Source: Amycolatopsis coloradensis (GTDB lineage Bacteria; Actinomycetota; Actinomycetes; Mycobacteriales; Pseudonocardiaceae). Taken from it: a stretch of DNA of 64,000 nucleotides. The stretch is taken from the NCBI RefSeq assembly GCF_001953865.1, contig NZ_MQUQ01000001.1, positions 310,001-374,000 on the forward strand, read 5' to 3'. Under the pieces are notes generated by a model. The model did not search any database. It was not told where the DNA came from and was given only the letters and a program-made list of their open reading frames with translations. Shown in pieces: positions 52,601 through 61,694 of this stretch; position 1 is the first letter of the stretch; every line of letters begins with the position of its first letter. The position numbers and the translations under genes are program-made.

Positions 52601-54133
52601 CACGGCGTCCGGTGTCGGCGAGTACCAGCCGGTGGTGGCGCACGAGTAGTACCTCGTGGTCCCGACGTCGACCGTGGGGTGGTGGTACAGCCGCCACAGC
52701 TGGTCCCGCACCTCGGCCAGCTCCGGCACGTGCGCGACGATCGGGTAGTCGACCTCCCACGAGGGGCCGCCGAGCCGGCGCACCACGCGGGCGCACGCGG
52801 CCGGATCGCCGCCCACTACGCACGACTCCGGCGAGTTGACGAGCATCAGGTACGCGGTTGCTTCCCCCTCGATCGCCCGTCTCACCCTGTCGGCCGGGGC
52901 GCCGACCAGCCGGCACGACCACTCGCCACCGGCCGCGCCGTCGCGACGGCGCGCCTGGCGCCACACGTCGAACCGGCCGACCACCCCGTCGGTGTAGAGC
53001 CAGGAGTCCCGAACCCGCCGGACCACCTCGTCCGGGTCGCGCCACGCACCGGTGGCGACCAGTGCGGTCATTTCACCCGAGGAGTAGCCGACCACGGCGT
53101 CCGGCCGGAGACCGAGCAGGTCCGCCACCACCCCGTGGTGCACCCCCGCCAGTACTCCCGAACCCCAGATCTGCCGCAACGCCCTCGGCAACGCGGAGCC
53201 GTCGGTGACGCCGAGGAGGTCATCGATCGGTCCGTAGCGCTGTTCGAGGCCTGCCACCAAGTCCGGGAACGCCAGCAGCAGCTGCGTGCCCATGCCGGGA
53301 TAGGACGCCGCGCCGTTGCCGAAGAGAAAGGCGACCTGCCCCGGTAACGGCCGGTCCCGGTACGCCACCCCATCGGGGCGCGGACCGCCGCTCCGCAGCC
53401 ACTGTTCGGCGGCGGACTCGGCACCGAGCGGCGGCTCCCCACCGGCCGACCACACGACCAGCCTCGCGGGTCCGCCGTCCCCCTGTCGTCCGGTTCTCAC
53501 GGCTTCGAGCACTTCGCCACGGTCGGCACCGGAGTAGACGCGCCACGACACCGGCGCCCCCACCACCCACGGCACCACGTCGGCGAGCCGCAGCCGCACC
53601 GGTCCGGCCGAGGTGGCCACCTCGGTGTCCCGCGTGCCGATCAGCAACCGGGCGGGCGCGTTCGGCCTCGGCATGGCGCGATGGGCGATCGCCAGCACGG
53701 CGCACGCCACGCGCAGCAGGTCTCCGCCGGACTGCGACGACCCGTCGAGTCGCGGCCTTGCGACGGCCGGGTCGGCACTGCCGTCCTCGACCAGCGCCAA
53801 CGACCGGTTCCCGTCCCGCCGCGCGGCGGTGTGCCGTTTGAGCACCACCGCGACCGCGCAGCCGGTCGCCGCGGACGCGACCACGGCGGTGTCGAGGCGG
53901 CGTTCGGCCACCGCCCGGACCGCCTCGTGCAGATCCTCGGTGATGTCTCCCGCCCAGGACGAGCCGGCGGCTCGCGCGGCCTCCCGAGCGACATCCGGCA
54001 CCAGGTCCGTCCCGTTCCCCGGACCGGGCTGCCACGCAACACCGTCGAGCAGGCAGTGGCGCAGGTCGTCCACCGTTCGACCGTCCGGGGTCCGGACGGT
54101 CACCGCCACGACCGCTACCTGTTCAGAGCCCAC
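49685..54133 (-). CDS. PfaB/PfaC-like fusion: degenerate KS remnant - AT - two FabA-type DH didomains
   Basis: A 1482-residue protein. Residues 1-230 are a KS-like remnant without catalytic residues. The AT (about 265-600) has FLFGNGAASYPGMG and GYSSGE (Ser351, with Tyr replacing the usual His before it) and a helper His468. An Ala/Thr/Pro linker (about 655-685) follows. From 690 to 1482 lie two PfaC-type dehydratase didomains of paired hot-dog folds. The first has its catalytic His972 in YFAAHFENDPCMPGSL; the second has His1377 in FFRAHFFQDPVQPGSL. In PUFA synthases such domains dehydrate and set cis double bonds. In classical PfaC these are fused to KS-CLF; here they are fused to an AT, so the order is rearranged. 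GTG 54133 overlaps the PfaA-like gene by 19 nt. Confidence 0.88.
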   Translation of the reverse strand: MGSEQVAVVAVTVRTPDGRTVDDLRHCLLDGVAWQPGPGNGTDLVPDVAREAARAAGSSWAGDITEDLHEAVRAVAERRLDTAVVASAATGCAVAVVLKRHTAARRDGNRSLALVEDGSADPAVARPRLDGSSQSGGDLLRVACAVLAIAHRAMPRPNAPARLLIGTRDTEVATSAGPVRLRLADVVPWVVGAPVSWRVYSGADRGEVLEAVRTGRQGDGGPARLVVWSAGGEPPLGAESAAEQWLRSGGPRPDGVAYRDRPLPGQVAFLFGNGAASYPGMGTQLLLAFPDLVAGLEQRYGPIDDLLGVTDGSALPRALRQIWGSGVLAGVHHGVVADLLGLRPDAVVGYSSGEMTALVATGAWRDPDEVVRRVRDSWLYTDGVVGRFDVWRQARRRDGAAGGEWSCRLVGAPADRVRRAIEGEATAYLMLVNSPESCVVGGDPAACARVVRRLGGPSWEVDYPIVAHVPELAEVRDQLWRLYHHPTVDVGTTRYYSCATTGWYSPTPDAVAGALAAQLVGTADFAGTVRRAWEDGVRVFVELGPKGLCANWVRQVLGAREHLAVALDVPGAGGVRQLLRAVAEMAAAGVRMDVPALLERLVRPPLHPVRPVPLVAHHRRVARLHREFVEREAVVHNRFLDLRAEMAALLRGAGTTVGTASPATVLAATASPATASPATPPVTGPAPLFGRAELERHAEGRVAEVFGPRFAGFRGSRWRTRLPKPPVLLVDRVVALDAEPASMTGGVIRTQTDVREGDWYLDPTGRVAPALLAEFGQGNILLLSWLGVDLRTSKEQVYRMLDCEVTHHGSPPGAGDTVDFETTVEGVAEHGGVLLASFRADCHVNGAPRLTVRHARAGFFDQDELDGGTGITWRPEGEPPPQGPLDLPLRRATRSAFGPTQVRALLEGRLADCFGDEWGQTRSQVRTPRIAGGRLRALDEVTALDWTGGPWGRGHLRAESAIAPDEWYFAAHFENDPCMPGSLMLQGCHQAMAFYLSATGCTVERDGWRFEPVPDRPVRLTCRAQATPRNRRIVYEVFVRELSTGTRPTLVADVLCSVDGVGALHARELAVRLVPDWPLDQWRSGPAVPRGTAPALPSAELGGLGGHREPRMVAEADGFRFDYASLLACAWGRPSEAFGPAAASLDDAKDISPRCPGPPYHFMSRIAEVTGPMGGLRAGTVAEVEYDVPERAWFFEHDDRPVMPFAVLLEAALQPCGWLAAYSHGFDQDRKFRNLDGAVTVLAEVGPGAGVLRTRALLRESATSGGTTIQRFVVECRLGDTPVLTLSTTFGFFPPEAFAGQGGLLADPAHRAALTEPSEWREQPGGERRPGTGLPSGAMLRVLDRITGYWPDGGRAGLGRVRGEKEVDGSEWFFRAHFFQDPVQPGSLGLEAMCLLLRWYAGQEGLGRGVAGAHFEPVALGRPVTWKYRGQVLPTNRRVIVTADVLEVVEEEHGHLVVASAELWVDGKWIYQADFGLRVVAD

Positions 54134-57100
54134 CGGGCAGCCCTCTCCCCCGCCTGCTCGTCGACCGGCACGTCGGGCCGTCGCACGAACACCACGTCCG
54201 CCAGCTCCACCACCAGCTCACCCGCCTGGTCCACGAGCTTGACGTCGCAGGTGACGACATCCCGCTCGGTGTCCCCGACGCGGACGAGGCACCGCACCGG
54301 AACGGACACCGGTCCCTCCCGCCCGAGCAGTAACCGCCCCACTGACATCGGCAGCCACGCGCCACCCAGCCGCTCGGCGGCCCACAGCCCCGCCAGTTGG
54401 AGCGCTCCGTCCACCGCGGCCGGGTCGGTGTGCCACGGGCCGTCCGGCCAGCCGACCGCCCGCAGGCCGAGCACGACGCCGGTCGCGCCGTCGGCCGTGA
54501 GCACGGGCGGACCGTCCAGGACCTGGAACCGCGGGCCGTGGAACAGCACGACGCCGTCGTAGAGCGGGGCATCGTCGAACGGTTCACCGCTCGACGGCGG
54601 TGACCAGATCCGTGGTGCTCCCGCGCTCGCGGAGACGGTCGCGTGGTAGTGCGCCGCGCCGGACTCGCCGAGCAGCTCCACCTCCAGCACGACCTCCCCC
54701 GCGATCACCCGCTCGCGGCCCCGGACGGTGAACCGGTGCCCGCCCCGGGCCAGGTCGGGCAGCACGGCTTTACGCAGCACCCGCACGTCGCCCACCGTGA
54801 CCGGACCCCCGGGGCGCCACACCGCGGCCAGCGACAGGAACCATTCGAGCGTCAAGGCCACGGGAAGCACCGGTGTGCCTGCCACGCTGTGGTCGGCCAG
54901 GTAGCCGTGAGTGGCCTCGCTGACGACCACGTCGGCCCGCAGGTGGTGTTCTCCGCCGTGCAGGGTCCTCGTGCCCTCCACGGCGATGACGACGTGGACG
55001 TCCGGATGGGCGCCGGTCACTTCGGTGACGAAGGCCGCGGCCCCCGCGCCGGGGTCGACCAGCGGCACGCCGCGCTCGTCGAATCGCTCGGCCAGCGCCC
55101 GGGTCACCATCCCGCCCCGCCACGGTCCCCACGCGATCGACCGGACCCGGCAACCGGGACGTCCGGCCTGTTCGGCCAGCGCGACCTGAGTGAGCACCTC
55201 ATTGCCCATCGCGTAGTCGATCTGGCCGACGTTGCCGAACTCGGCGGCCACCGACGAAAAGACGCAGATCAGGTCGAGCGGGTCGGTGGCAGTGGCGTCC
55301 AGCAGTGACCGCAGGCCGTCGACCTTGGTGCCGAAAACGCGGTCGAAGTGCTCGTCGGTCTTGTCGGCGAGTGCTTGGTCGGCCAGCACGCCGGCCGCGT
55401 GGACGATCCCACTGACCGGGCCCCACTCGGTTCGCACGGACGTGAGCGCGGCGGCCACGGCCGCCGCGTCGCGCACGTCGACTTCGAGGTAGCGGACCTC
55501 GCTGCCGGCGGCACGCAGCTCAGCCAAGGCACGCCGCAGCTCACGGCCCGCCAAGACGTCCCGGGCCCGGGCGCCCGCCTCCACCGGCGTGAGGACTTCT
55601 CCGGCGCGCTCGCGTTCGCGTTCGACCAGCACGCGGACGAGGGACTGCTCGTCGGGACAGTCGCGCAGTTCGATCGGCTCGTCCGCGAGCGGGGTGCGCC
55701 CCAGCAGCACGAGCCTGGGGCGGGCGTGCTCGGCCAGCCCGCGCAAGGCCTGTGCGGTGATACCACGGGCTCCGCCGCTGACGACCAGGACGGTTCCGGG
55801 ACCGATCCGGTCGTCCCCCTCGGCGGGTGCGGCGGGGCACCGGACGAGTGCCGTGCGCGAGCCGTCGGCCCGCAACCCGATGTCCGATGCCGGTCCACCT
55901 TCCAGCAGTTCCGCCGCCAGGACGCGGGCGATCTCCTGGGGGCCACGGTCGCCGCGTTCGCAGTCGAGGGCCTTCACCATGGCGTCCGGCCACTCGGTGG
56001 CGGCGGTGCGCGCGGCCGCCGCGACACCGCCCAGCCACGCGCGTTCCGGCTGCCTGCCGCTCGCCCCGAAATCGCCACCCGTGTCCTGCACGGTGACCAG
56101 CAGGCCACCTTCGCGTTGGAAGCGCGGAGACACCCGGCGCAGGTCGCGGAACACCTCACGCTCGACCACGAGCGCGTCGCCCGCCGATCCCACGTGCCGC
56201 AGTCCCCCGAGGTGCACGAGGGACGGGGTGTCGGCGGGAATGTCGGTGAGCACCTCCGCTGGTATCCCCCGTCCGACGAGTTCGGCGGCCAGAGCTTCGG
56301 CGACACCGCCCCCGTCCGCGGTGATGGTGACCGGGCCCGCGGACAGACCGGTCGCGCGCAGACCCGGCAGCGGCGCGGGAACCGCGCGCCTGACCAGCCG
56401 GGTGAGGGGAAGACGATGGGGTCGCTCCGGCGGGGACGCGGCTCGGCCGGCCCCGTTCGACGTCTCGCCCGGCGGCGCGTCGAGCTTTACCGACGGCCCC
56501 GGTGCGGGTGCCGTCATGGCGACTGCTTCTCCTCCCGCCATCACCTCGCCGAACACGTCGGTGATCTCGCGTAGCGAACGCAGGGCGCCGAGCCGCGCCG
56601 CGTTCACTTCCGGCAATCCGTCGACCTGCTGTCGCAGTGCGGAAAGCACTTCCACCCGCTTGATGGAGTCGATGCCGAGGTCGGCCTCCAGGTCCATCTC
56701 CCCGTTGAGCATCTCGACCGGGTAACCCGTCTTGTCCGCCACTACGGCCAGCAGCACGGATTCCAGATCCTGTTCCGGCTCGGCGAGCGGAGCGGGCAGG
56801 GGTGTGGGCACGGTGCCCGGTGTGGTCCCGGGCGGCGGCGGCAAGTTCACCGGGGCTTCGGGCAACTGCACGGGTGCGGCGGGAAGAACCGCCTCCGGCG
56901 GGGGCGCGGGTGCGGGCGGAGCCTCGGGTGCACGGGAGGTGTCCGCTGTCGGTACCGTGCCGTCGCCGACCACCGCCGCCATGCCGGCGAGCGAAACCTC
57001 GGCCAGCTTCAGGAACGCGGTGTGGCTGTCTCCCATGGCCTTCTGGTACGCGGTGTGCGCCGCGGCCGTCTCCCGCTGGGTGTCCGTCATCGCGGCGAGC

Positions 57101-60051
57101 CAGGCCGGGTCCGGCGCGGGCCGGCTCGGTGCCGCGGGAACGGGAGGCCGGGTGCCCGCGCCGTTGGTCGGGGACGCGGGTCGCGCGGGCACCGGCGCCG
57201 GGAGTGCCACAGCACCGCCCTCCGGTGGGTAGTGCTTGCCATAGTTGGCGCCCAAGATGGGCACGGTCGCCCGGCCCACCGCCGGCTTCGGTTCCGGCTC
57301 ACGACGATCGTAGGACTCCCACAACGCGGCGAAGTCCATCCGCACCCCGGCGACGGCCAGTTGTCCCAGCGCGTCGAACAGGCTCGCGACCCCGTTGCCG
57401 CGACGGGAGTCGGTGCTGATCGCCCGGTGGGGCCGGTCACCGAGCACGGCGTTCACCAGGCCGGTCAACACCGAACCCGCCCCCACCTCGACGAAGGTGC
57501 GGGCACCGTTGCGGTACAGGGCCTCGACCTGCTCGAGGAACCGGACCGGCGCGCTGAGCTGGTCTGCCAGCCTGCGCCGGATGTCGTCCGGGTCGTCCGG
57601 ATACGGGGCCGCGTCCTGATTGCCCAGCACCGGCACGCTCGGACGGTGCACCGGCACGGAAGAGAGGAAGTCGAGCAGCGGCTCGCCGGCCGCGGCGACC
57701 AGCGGACTGTGGAAGGCGTGTGACACGGCCAGGCGTCGCGATCGGATGCCTTCGCCGTCCAGGAGGCGCTCCAGACGCTCGACCTCGCCGACCCGGCCCG
57801 AGACGACCACCTGGTCCGGACCGTTGTGGTTCGCCACCCACAGCCCGTCGTCACCGAGGGTCCGGAGCAGTTCCCGGATCCGTGCCGCCGGAGCGCTGAC
57901 CGCGAGCATCGTCCCCGGCTCGGCGTTCACCTTCACCATCAGCTCGCCGCGCTCACGCGCGAGGCGCACCAGAGTCGGCGCGTCCATGACGTCGGCGGCA
58001 TGCAGGGCGACCAGCTCGCCGAGGCTGTGCCCGCCGGTGAAGTCCGGGCGGATGCCCAGCGACCGCAGCACCTCCAGCAGCGCCAGGCTGTGCACGGCGA
58101 GGGCGGGTTGGGCCCATTCCGTGCTGGTCAGCGTTTCCCGCTGGGCTTCGCGCTCGGCGTCGGTGAAGACGGGCACCGGATGCGCCACCTCGTGCAGGGC
58201 GTGCTCGCCCATGGCGACCGAAGCGGCCAGATCCCACGCCGCCAGTGCCTTCGGCAGATGCATCGCCACGTCCCCGCCCATACCGGGGTACTGGCTGCCC
58301 TGGCCGGGAAACAGCAGGCACAGCCCGCCGGACTCGGCCTCCCCGGCCGCGTAGTGGGAGCCGGCCGGGGTGGAGAACGGTTCCTCCGGCCGTGCCTCGA
58401 CCTGTCGCCGCACCCGGTCCACTTCGCGCAGTAACTCGTCCCGGTCGCCCGCCACGAAGGCGACACGGTGGGCGTCTTCGCACCGGAAGGCGCGTTGTGC
58501 CGTGCGAGCCGTCGCCGTCAACGGGCCGCCCTCGGCGAGCCCGTCCAGCCGCTCGAGCAACTCTGCCGGAGAAGACGCGCTGAGCGGGACCAGTTCGGCG
58601 GGCAAGGCGCGGAAACGGGGCGCCCGGCGTGCGGTCGAGCCATCCCCCGGCCGGTATTCCTCGACCGTCACGTGGAAGTTGCTGCCGCCGAACCCGAAGC
58701 TCGACACCGCGGCACGACGCGGGTGAGAACCGTCGCGAACCCACGGACGGGGCGTGGTGTTGAGGTAGAGGGCGCTCTCGTCCCAGTGGAGGTCCGGGTT
58801 GGGCCGGTCCACCTTCGCGGTCGCGGGGAGCACGCCGTGGTTCACCGCCAACAGTGCCTTGAGCAGGCCGACCGCACCCGCCGCCGACTTCAGGTGCCCC
58901 AGCTGAGACTTGACGGAGCCGACCGCGCACCGGGGCCTGCCATCACCGGAGCCGAAGACCTCGAGCAGCCCGGCGGCCTCGGCGGCGTCCCCCGCCTTGG
59001 TGCCCGTGCCGTGGGCCTCGATCAGCTCCACGGTCTCCGGGCCATACCCGGCCGCCCGGTACGCCCGGCGCAGGGCACGGGCCTGCCCCTGCGGCACGGG
59101 GGTGTAGACGGCGGAGCCCCGTCCGTCCGACGAGCTGCCCAGCCCTTTGATCACGCCGTAGACGCGGTCGCCGTCGCGTTCGGCGTCGGCGAGGCGCTTG
59201 AGCGCGTACACCACCAGGCCCTCTCCCAGAACGGTGCCGTCGGCGCGGTCGGAGAACGGACGGCAATCGCCCGACGGCGACATGGCGGGTGTCTTGGAGA
59301 AGCACATGTACATGAGGATGTCGTTGGCGGTGTCCGACCCACCGGTGATCATCACGTCGGCCCGGCCGAGCGACAACTGGTCCACGGCCGCCGACAGGGC
59401 GGCCAACGAGCTCGCGCAGGCGGCGTCGGTGGTGAAGTTGGTGCCGTGGAAGTCGAACCGGTTGGCGACGCGGCCGGCGACGACGTTGTCGAGCAGCCCC
59501 GGGAAGGTCTCCTCCTGCCACTCGGGATAGTGAGCGGCGATGCGGTCGCAGATCCGCTGCGCCTCGGGTTCGGCGACGTTCGACTCGCGCAGCGCCTTGA
59601 GCCACACGGGACGCTGCATCCGCGCGGCCATGGTGTACAGCAGTTCCACCGCGGCCGTGCCGAGCACGACACCGACGTTCTCCCCGTCGGGCGGTGTCCG
59701 GCCGCCGAACGCGTCGGCGAGCACCTTCTCGACCGCGACCAGCGTGAGAAGCTGGGTGGTGTCGGTGGCGGCCAGCGCCTTGGGCGGGATCCCGAACGAC
59801 AGGGTGTCGAAATCGGTCGGCCCCAGGAAGGCGCCACGTCGGCTGTAGGTCTTGTCCACAGCGGACGGATCGGGGTCGTAGTAGTCCTCCGCCAGCCAAT
59901 GCGTCGGAGGAATCTCGGTGATCAGGTCCCGTCCGGTGAGGACCGCCCGCCAGAAGTCCTCGATGGTGTCGCAGCCGGGCAGCAGCGCACTGACTCCGAC
60001 GACGGCGATCGGGACCTGGCGCGGGTTGGACGGATCGGTCATCGTGTCCAC
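54115..60051 (-). CDS. PfaA-like iterative lipid synthase: KS-AT-ACP-KR-DH
   Basis: A 1978-residue protein. The KS (about 12-465) has Cys212 (DAACASS), His347 (AHGTGT) and His386 (SQLGHLKS). The AT (about 575-905) has Ser676 (GHSLGEL) and His781 (AFHSP). A proline-rich linker leads to a single ACP with Ser1129 in LGIDSIKRVEVL. The KR (about 1415-1650) has SGGARGI, Ser1599/1600, Tyr1613 and Asn1617. The DH (about 1700-1955) has His1721 in HSVAGTPVLP and Asp1881 in DGALQ. This is the PfaA order, but marine PfaA has several tandem ACPs; here there is one. GTG 60051 has GGAG 6 nt upstream; ATG 60042 is the alternative. It lies 17 nt after the pfaD-like gene and is followed by the PfaBC-like gene, so all three form one operon. 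Confidence 0.9.
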   Translation of the reverse strand: MDTMTDPSNPRQVPIAVVGVSALLPGCDTIEDFWRAVLTGRDLITEIPPTHWLAEDYYDPDPSAVDKTYSRRGAFLGPTDFDTLSFGIPPKALAATDTTQLLTLVAVEKVLADAFGGRTPPDGENVGVVLGTAAVELLYTMAARMQRPVWLKALRESNVAEPEAQRICDRIAAHYPEWQEETFPGLLDNVVAGRVANRFDFHGTNFTTDAACASSLAALSAAVDQLSLGRADVMITGGSDTANDILMYMCFSKTPAMSPSGDCRPFSDRADGTVLGEGLVVYALKRLADAERDGDRVYGVIKGLGSSSDGRGSAVYTPVPQGQARALRRAYRAAGYGPETVELIEAHGTGTKAGDAAEAAGLLEVFGSGDGRPRCAVGSVKSQLGHLKSAAGAVGLLKALLAVNHGVLPATAKVDRPNPDLHWDESALYLNTTPRPWVRDGSHPRRAAVSSFGFGGSNFHVTVEEYRPGDGSTARRAPRFRALPAELVPLSASSPAELLERLDGLAEGGPLTATARTAQRAFRCEDAHRVAFVAGDRDELLREVDRVRRQVEARPEEPFSTPAGSHYAAGEAESGGLCLLFPGQGSQYPGMGGDVAMHLPKALAAWDLAASVAMGEHALHEVAHPVPVFTDAEREAQRETLTSTEWAQPALAVHSLALLEVLRSLGIRPDFTGGHSLGELVALHAADVMDAPTLVRLARERGELMVKVNAEPGTMLAVSAPAARIRELLRTLGDDGLWVANHNGPDQVVVSGRVGEVERLERLLDGEGIRSRRLAVSHAFHSPLVAAAGEPLLDFLSSVPVHRPSVPVLGNQDAAPYPDDPDDIRRRLADQLSAPVRFLEQVEALYRNGARTFVEVGAGSVLTGLVNAVLGDRPHRAISTDSRRGNGVASLFDALGQLAVAGVRMDFAALWESYDRREPEPKPAVGRATVPILGANYGKHYPPEGGAVALPAPVPARPASPTNGAGTRPPVPAAPSRPAPDPAWLAAMTDTQRETAAAHTAYQKAMGDSHTAFLKLAEVSLAGMAAVVGDGTVPTADTSRAPEAPPAPAPPPEAVLPAAPVQLPEAPVNLPPPPGTTPGTVPTPLPAPLAEPEQDLESVLLAVVADKTGYPVEMLNGEMDLEADLGIDSIKRVEVLSALRQQVDGLPEVNAARLGALRSLREITDVFGEVMAGGEAVAMTAPAPGPSVKLDAPPGETSNGAGRAASPPERPHRLPLTRLVRRAVPAPLPGLRATGLSAGPVTITADGGGVAEALAAELVGRGIPAEVLTDIPADTPSLVHLGGLRHVGSAGDALVVEREVFRDLRRVSPRFQREGGLLVTVQDTGGDFGASGRQPERAWLGGVAAAARTAATEWPDAMVKALDCERGDRGPQEIARVLAAELLEGGPASDIGLRADGSRTALVRCPAAPAEGDDRIGPGTVLVVSGGARGITAQALRGLAEHARPRLVLLGRTPLADEPIELRDCPDEQSLVRVLVERERERAGEVLTPVEAGARARDVLAGRELRRALAELRAAGSEVRYLEVDVRDAAAVAAALTSVRTEWGPVSGIVHAAGVLADQALADKTDEHFDRVFGTKVDGLRSLLDATATDPLDLICVFSSVAAEFGNVGQIDYAMGNEVLTQVALAEQAGRPGCRVRSIAWGPWRGGMVTRALAERFDERGVPLVDPGAGAAAFVTEVTGAHPDVHVVIAVEGTRTLHGGEHHLRADVVVSEATHGYLADHSVAGTPVLPVALTLEWFLSLAAVWRPGGPVTVGDVRVLRKAVLPDLARGGHRFTVRGRERVIAGEVVLEVELLGESGAAHYHATVSASAGAPRIWSPPSSGEPFDDAPLYDGVVLFHGPRFQVLDGPPVLTADGATGVVLGLRAVGWPDGPWHTDPAAVDGALQLAGLWAAERLGGAWLPMSVGRLLLGREGPVSVPVRCLVRVGDTERDVVTCDVKLVDQAGELVVELADVVFVRRPDVPVDEQAGERAARWALNR

Positions 60052-60068
60052 GTGCGACTCCGGGTATG

Positions 60069-61694
60069 TCAGGCCAAGCGGCGCGGGGCGGGGATGAACG
60101 CGGTAGGGGGAACGGGGACACCGTGGCCGCGCAGTTGCTGCGCCCTCGTCACCGAGGCGGCTCCTTCGAGCAGGTTCAACGCGATCTGCGCGACCGACCG
60201 GTTGGCGGGCTCGGCGAGGTGGCTGCCGGCGGTCCACCGGTTGAACGCACCCATCGCCGGACCGCACCAGACCTGGTAATCGGTGCGGCGGCCGGAATCG
60301 CCCGCGATGGCCCACCGGCTGGCCTTGCCCAGGTACCAGCGGAACACCAGGGCCATGCGGTGTTTGGGTTCGGTCTCGGCACGGAGGACCTCATCGGGAT
60401 CGGTTGCCTTCCAGAACCGGAGGGTCTCCGCCCACACCTCGGCGAACGTGGCGTGCAGGACGTCGCGTTCCAGCTTCACGCGCAACGACTCGGGTATCGC
60501 TTCCAGCGAAGGGTGGTCGAGGTAGACCTCGTAGAGCTTCGCCGCTCGTGAGGCGTACAGCGTGCCGCGCCGCAGAACCTGGACTTTGCCGCCGAACTCG
60601 AACAGGTCGGCGGACGGCGCCATCGCGACGTCCGCGATGTCCGCTTGGGCCAGCATCGCCTTGGCTTCGTCGGACAAGCCGGACTCCACCGCGGACTGAT
60701 TGACCGAGCCGGTCAACACGTACGAGGCACCCAGCGAGAACGCCGCCGCCACGGCGGCCGGTGTGCCCAGCCCGCCGGCCGCCCCGACGCGAAGGGAACC
60801 GCGGTAGCCGTGGCGCCGCACCACTTCGTCGCGCACTGACATGACCGCGGGCAGCAGAGCCGTGAGGGGCCGGTTGTCCGTGTGCCCGCCGCTGTCCCCC
60901 TCCACCGTGATGTCCTCGGCCAAGGGGACCTCGGCGGCGAGCTGTGCCTCCTCCGGCGTCAAGGCGCCCTCGTCGACCAGCGCCCGCAACAGATTCGCCG
61001 GAGCGGGGGACAGGAAACGCTCGGCGACCCCCGGATGCGAAACCTTCGCGAACAGGTGAACGGAACGGCGCACACCATGCGGCCCACGCCGGAGCCCGGT
61101 GGCCGCACAGCGCACGACGGCAGCGGTGGGCTCAGTGAACGCGGACACGGAGATCCGGCGGACACCCCGGCGCAGCAACAGATCGGCCAAGTGGCGCTCC
61201 ACCGACGGCTCGCTGGGCGAGTGGATGAGGTTCACCCCCCAGTTGTCCCGTCCGGACAGAGCGGAGGCCAGCTCGCTCACGGCGCTGTCCACTGTGGACA
61301 CAGGCAGGCCTGCCGCCCCGAAGAAGGCGAGCAGGCCGCTCCGCGCCGCGGCGACCACCATGCCGACCGTGGCGATGCCGTTGGCCATCTCCCCTACCAC
61401 GTAGGGAAAGCGTGTCCCGTGGTCGCGGCAGAACGAGAGGTCGCCCAACCACTCGGGGTAGAGCGGTGGCAGCGTGCCGAGATGGCGGGCATCCCCGAAG
61501 GGTGTCGCCACCGCACCGGTCACCGGACCGAACGCCACCCCGGAGTGACCGCCGGCCGTCATCACATGGGTCGGCTCACGGACACGTGCCGCCGCCGCGG
61601 CCAGTCCTGTCGCGTCGAAGACCACCCGTTCCGACACCGCGTCTCGGAGCTGTTCGCTCCACACCTGGGAACGCATTCCGGAACCGGCTGACAT
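60069..61694 (-). CDS. PfaD-like trans-acting flavin enoyl reductase
   Basis: A 541-residue protein of the PfaD/2-nitropropane-dioxygenase-like TIM-barrel group. Recognisable segments are AFGPVTGAVATPFGD, YVVGEMANGIATVGMV, GDSGGHTDNRPLTALLP, VGAAGGLGTPAAVAAAFSLGA and FEFGGKVQVLRRGTLYASRA. In PUFA and heterocyst-type lipid synthases this protein reduces chosen enoyl intermediates in trans with FMN and NAD(P)H. GGGGGA lies about 6 nt before ATG 61694. It is the first gene of the operon with PfaA and PfaBC, divergent from the cholesterol oxidase gene across 283 nt. Confidence 0.9.
   Translation of the reverse strand: MSAGSGMRSQVWSEQLRDAVSERVVFDATGLAAAAARVREPTHVMTAGGHSGVAFGPVTGAVATPFGDARHLGTLPPLYPEWLGDLSFCRDHGTRFPYVVGEMANGIATVGMVVAAARSGLLAFFGAAGLPVSTVDSAVSELASALSGRDNWGVNLIHSPSEPSVERHLADLLLRRGVRRISVSAFTEPTAAVVRCAATGLRRGPHGVRRSVHLFAKVSHPGVAERFLSPAPANLLRALVDEGALTPEEAQLAAEVPLAEDITVEGDSGGHTDNRPLTALLPAVMSVRDEVVRRHGYRGSLRVGAAGGLGTPAAVAAAFSLGASYVLTGSVNQSAVESGLSDEAKAMLAQADIADVAMAPSADLFEFGGKVQVLRRGTLYASRAAKLYEVYLDHPSLEAIPESLRVKLERDVLHATFAEVWAETLRFWKATDPDEVLRAETEPKHRMALVFRWYLGKASRWAIAGDSGRRTDYQVWCGPAMGAFNRWTAGSHLAEPANRSVAQIALNLLEGAASVTRAQQLRGHGVPVPPTAFIPAPRRLA

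Noticed and set aside
58468..60279. A 603-codon open frame on the plus strand
   Set aside because: Antisense to the PfaA-like KS and AT, where every catalytic motif reads correctly on the minus strand.
37150..61694. Enediyne polyketide synthase locus
   Set aside because: The KS-AT-ACP-KR-DH order is shared with enediyne synthases, but the PfaD-like reductase, FabA-type dehydratase didomains and WS/DGAT fit a lipid synthase, and no enediyne thioesterase or cassette genes are present.
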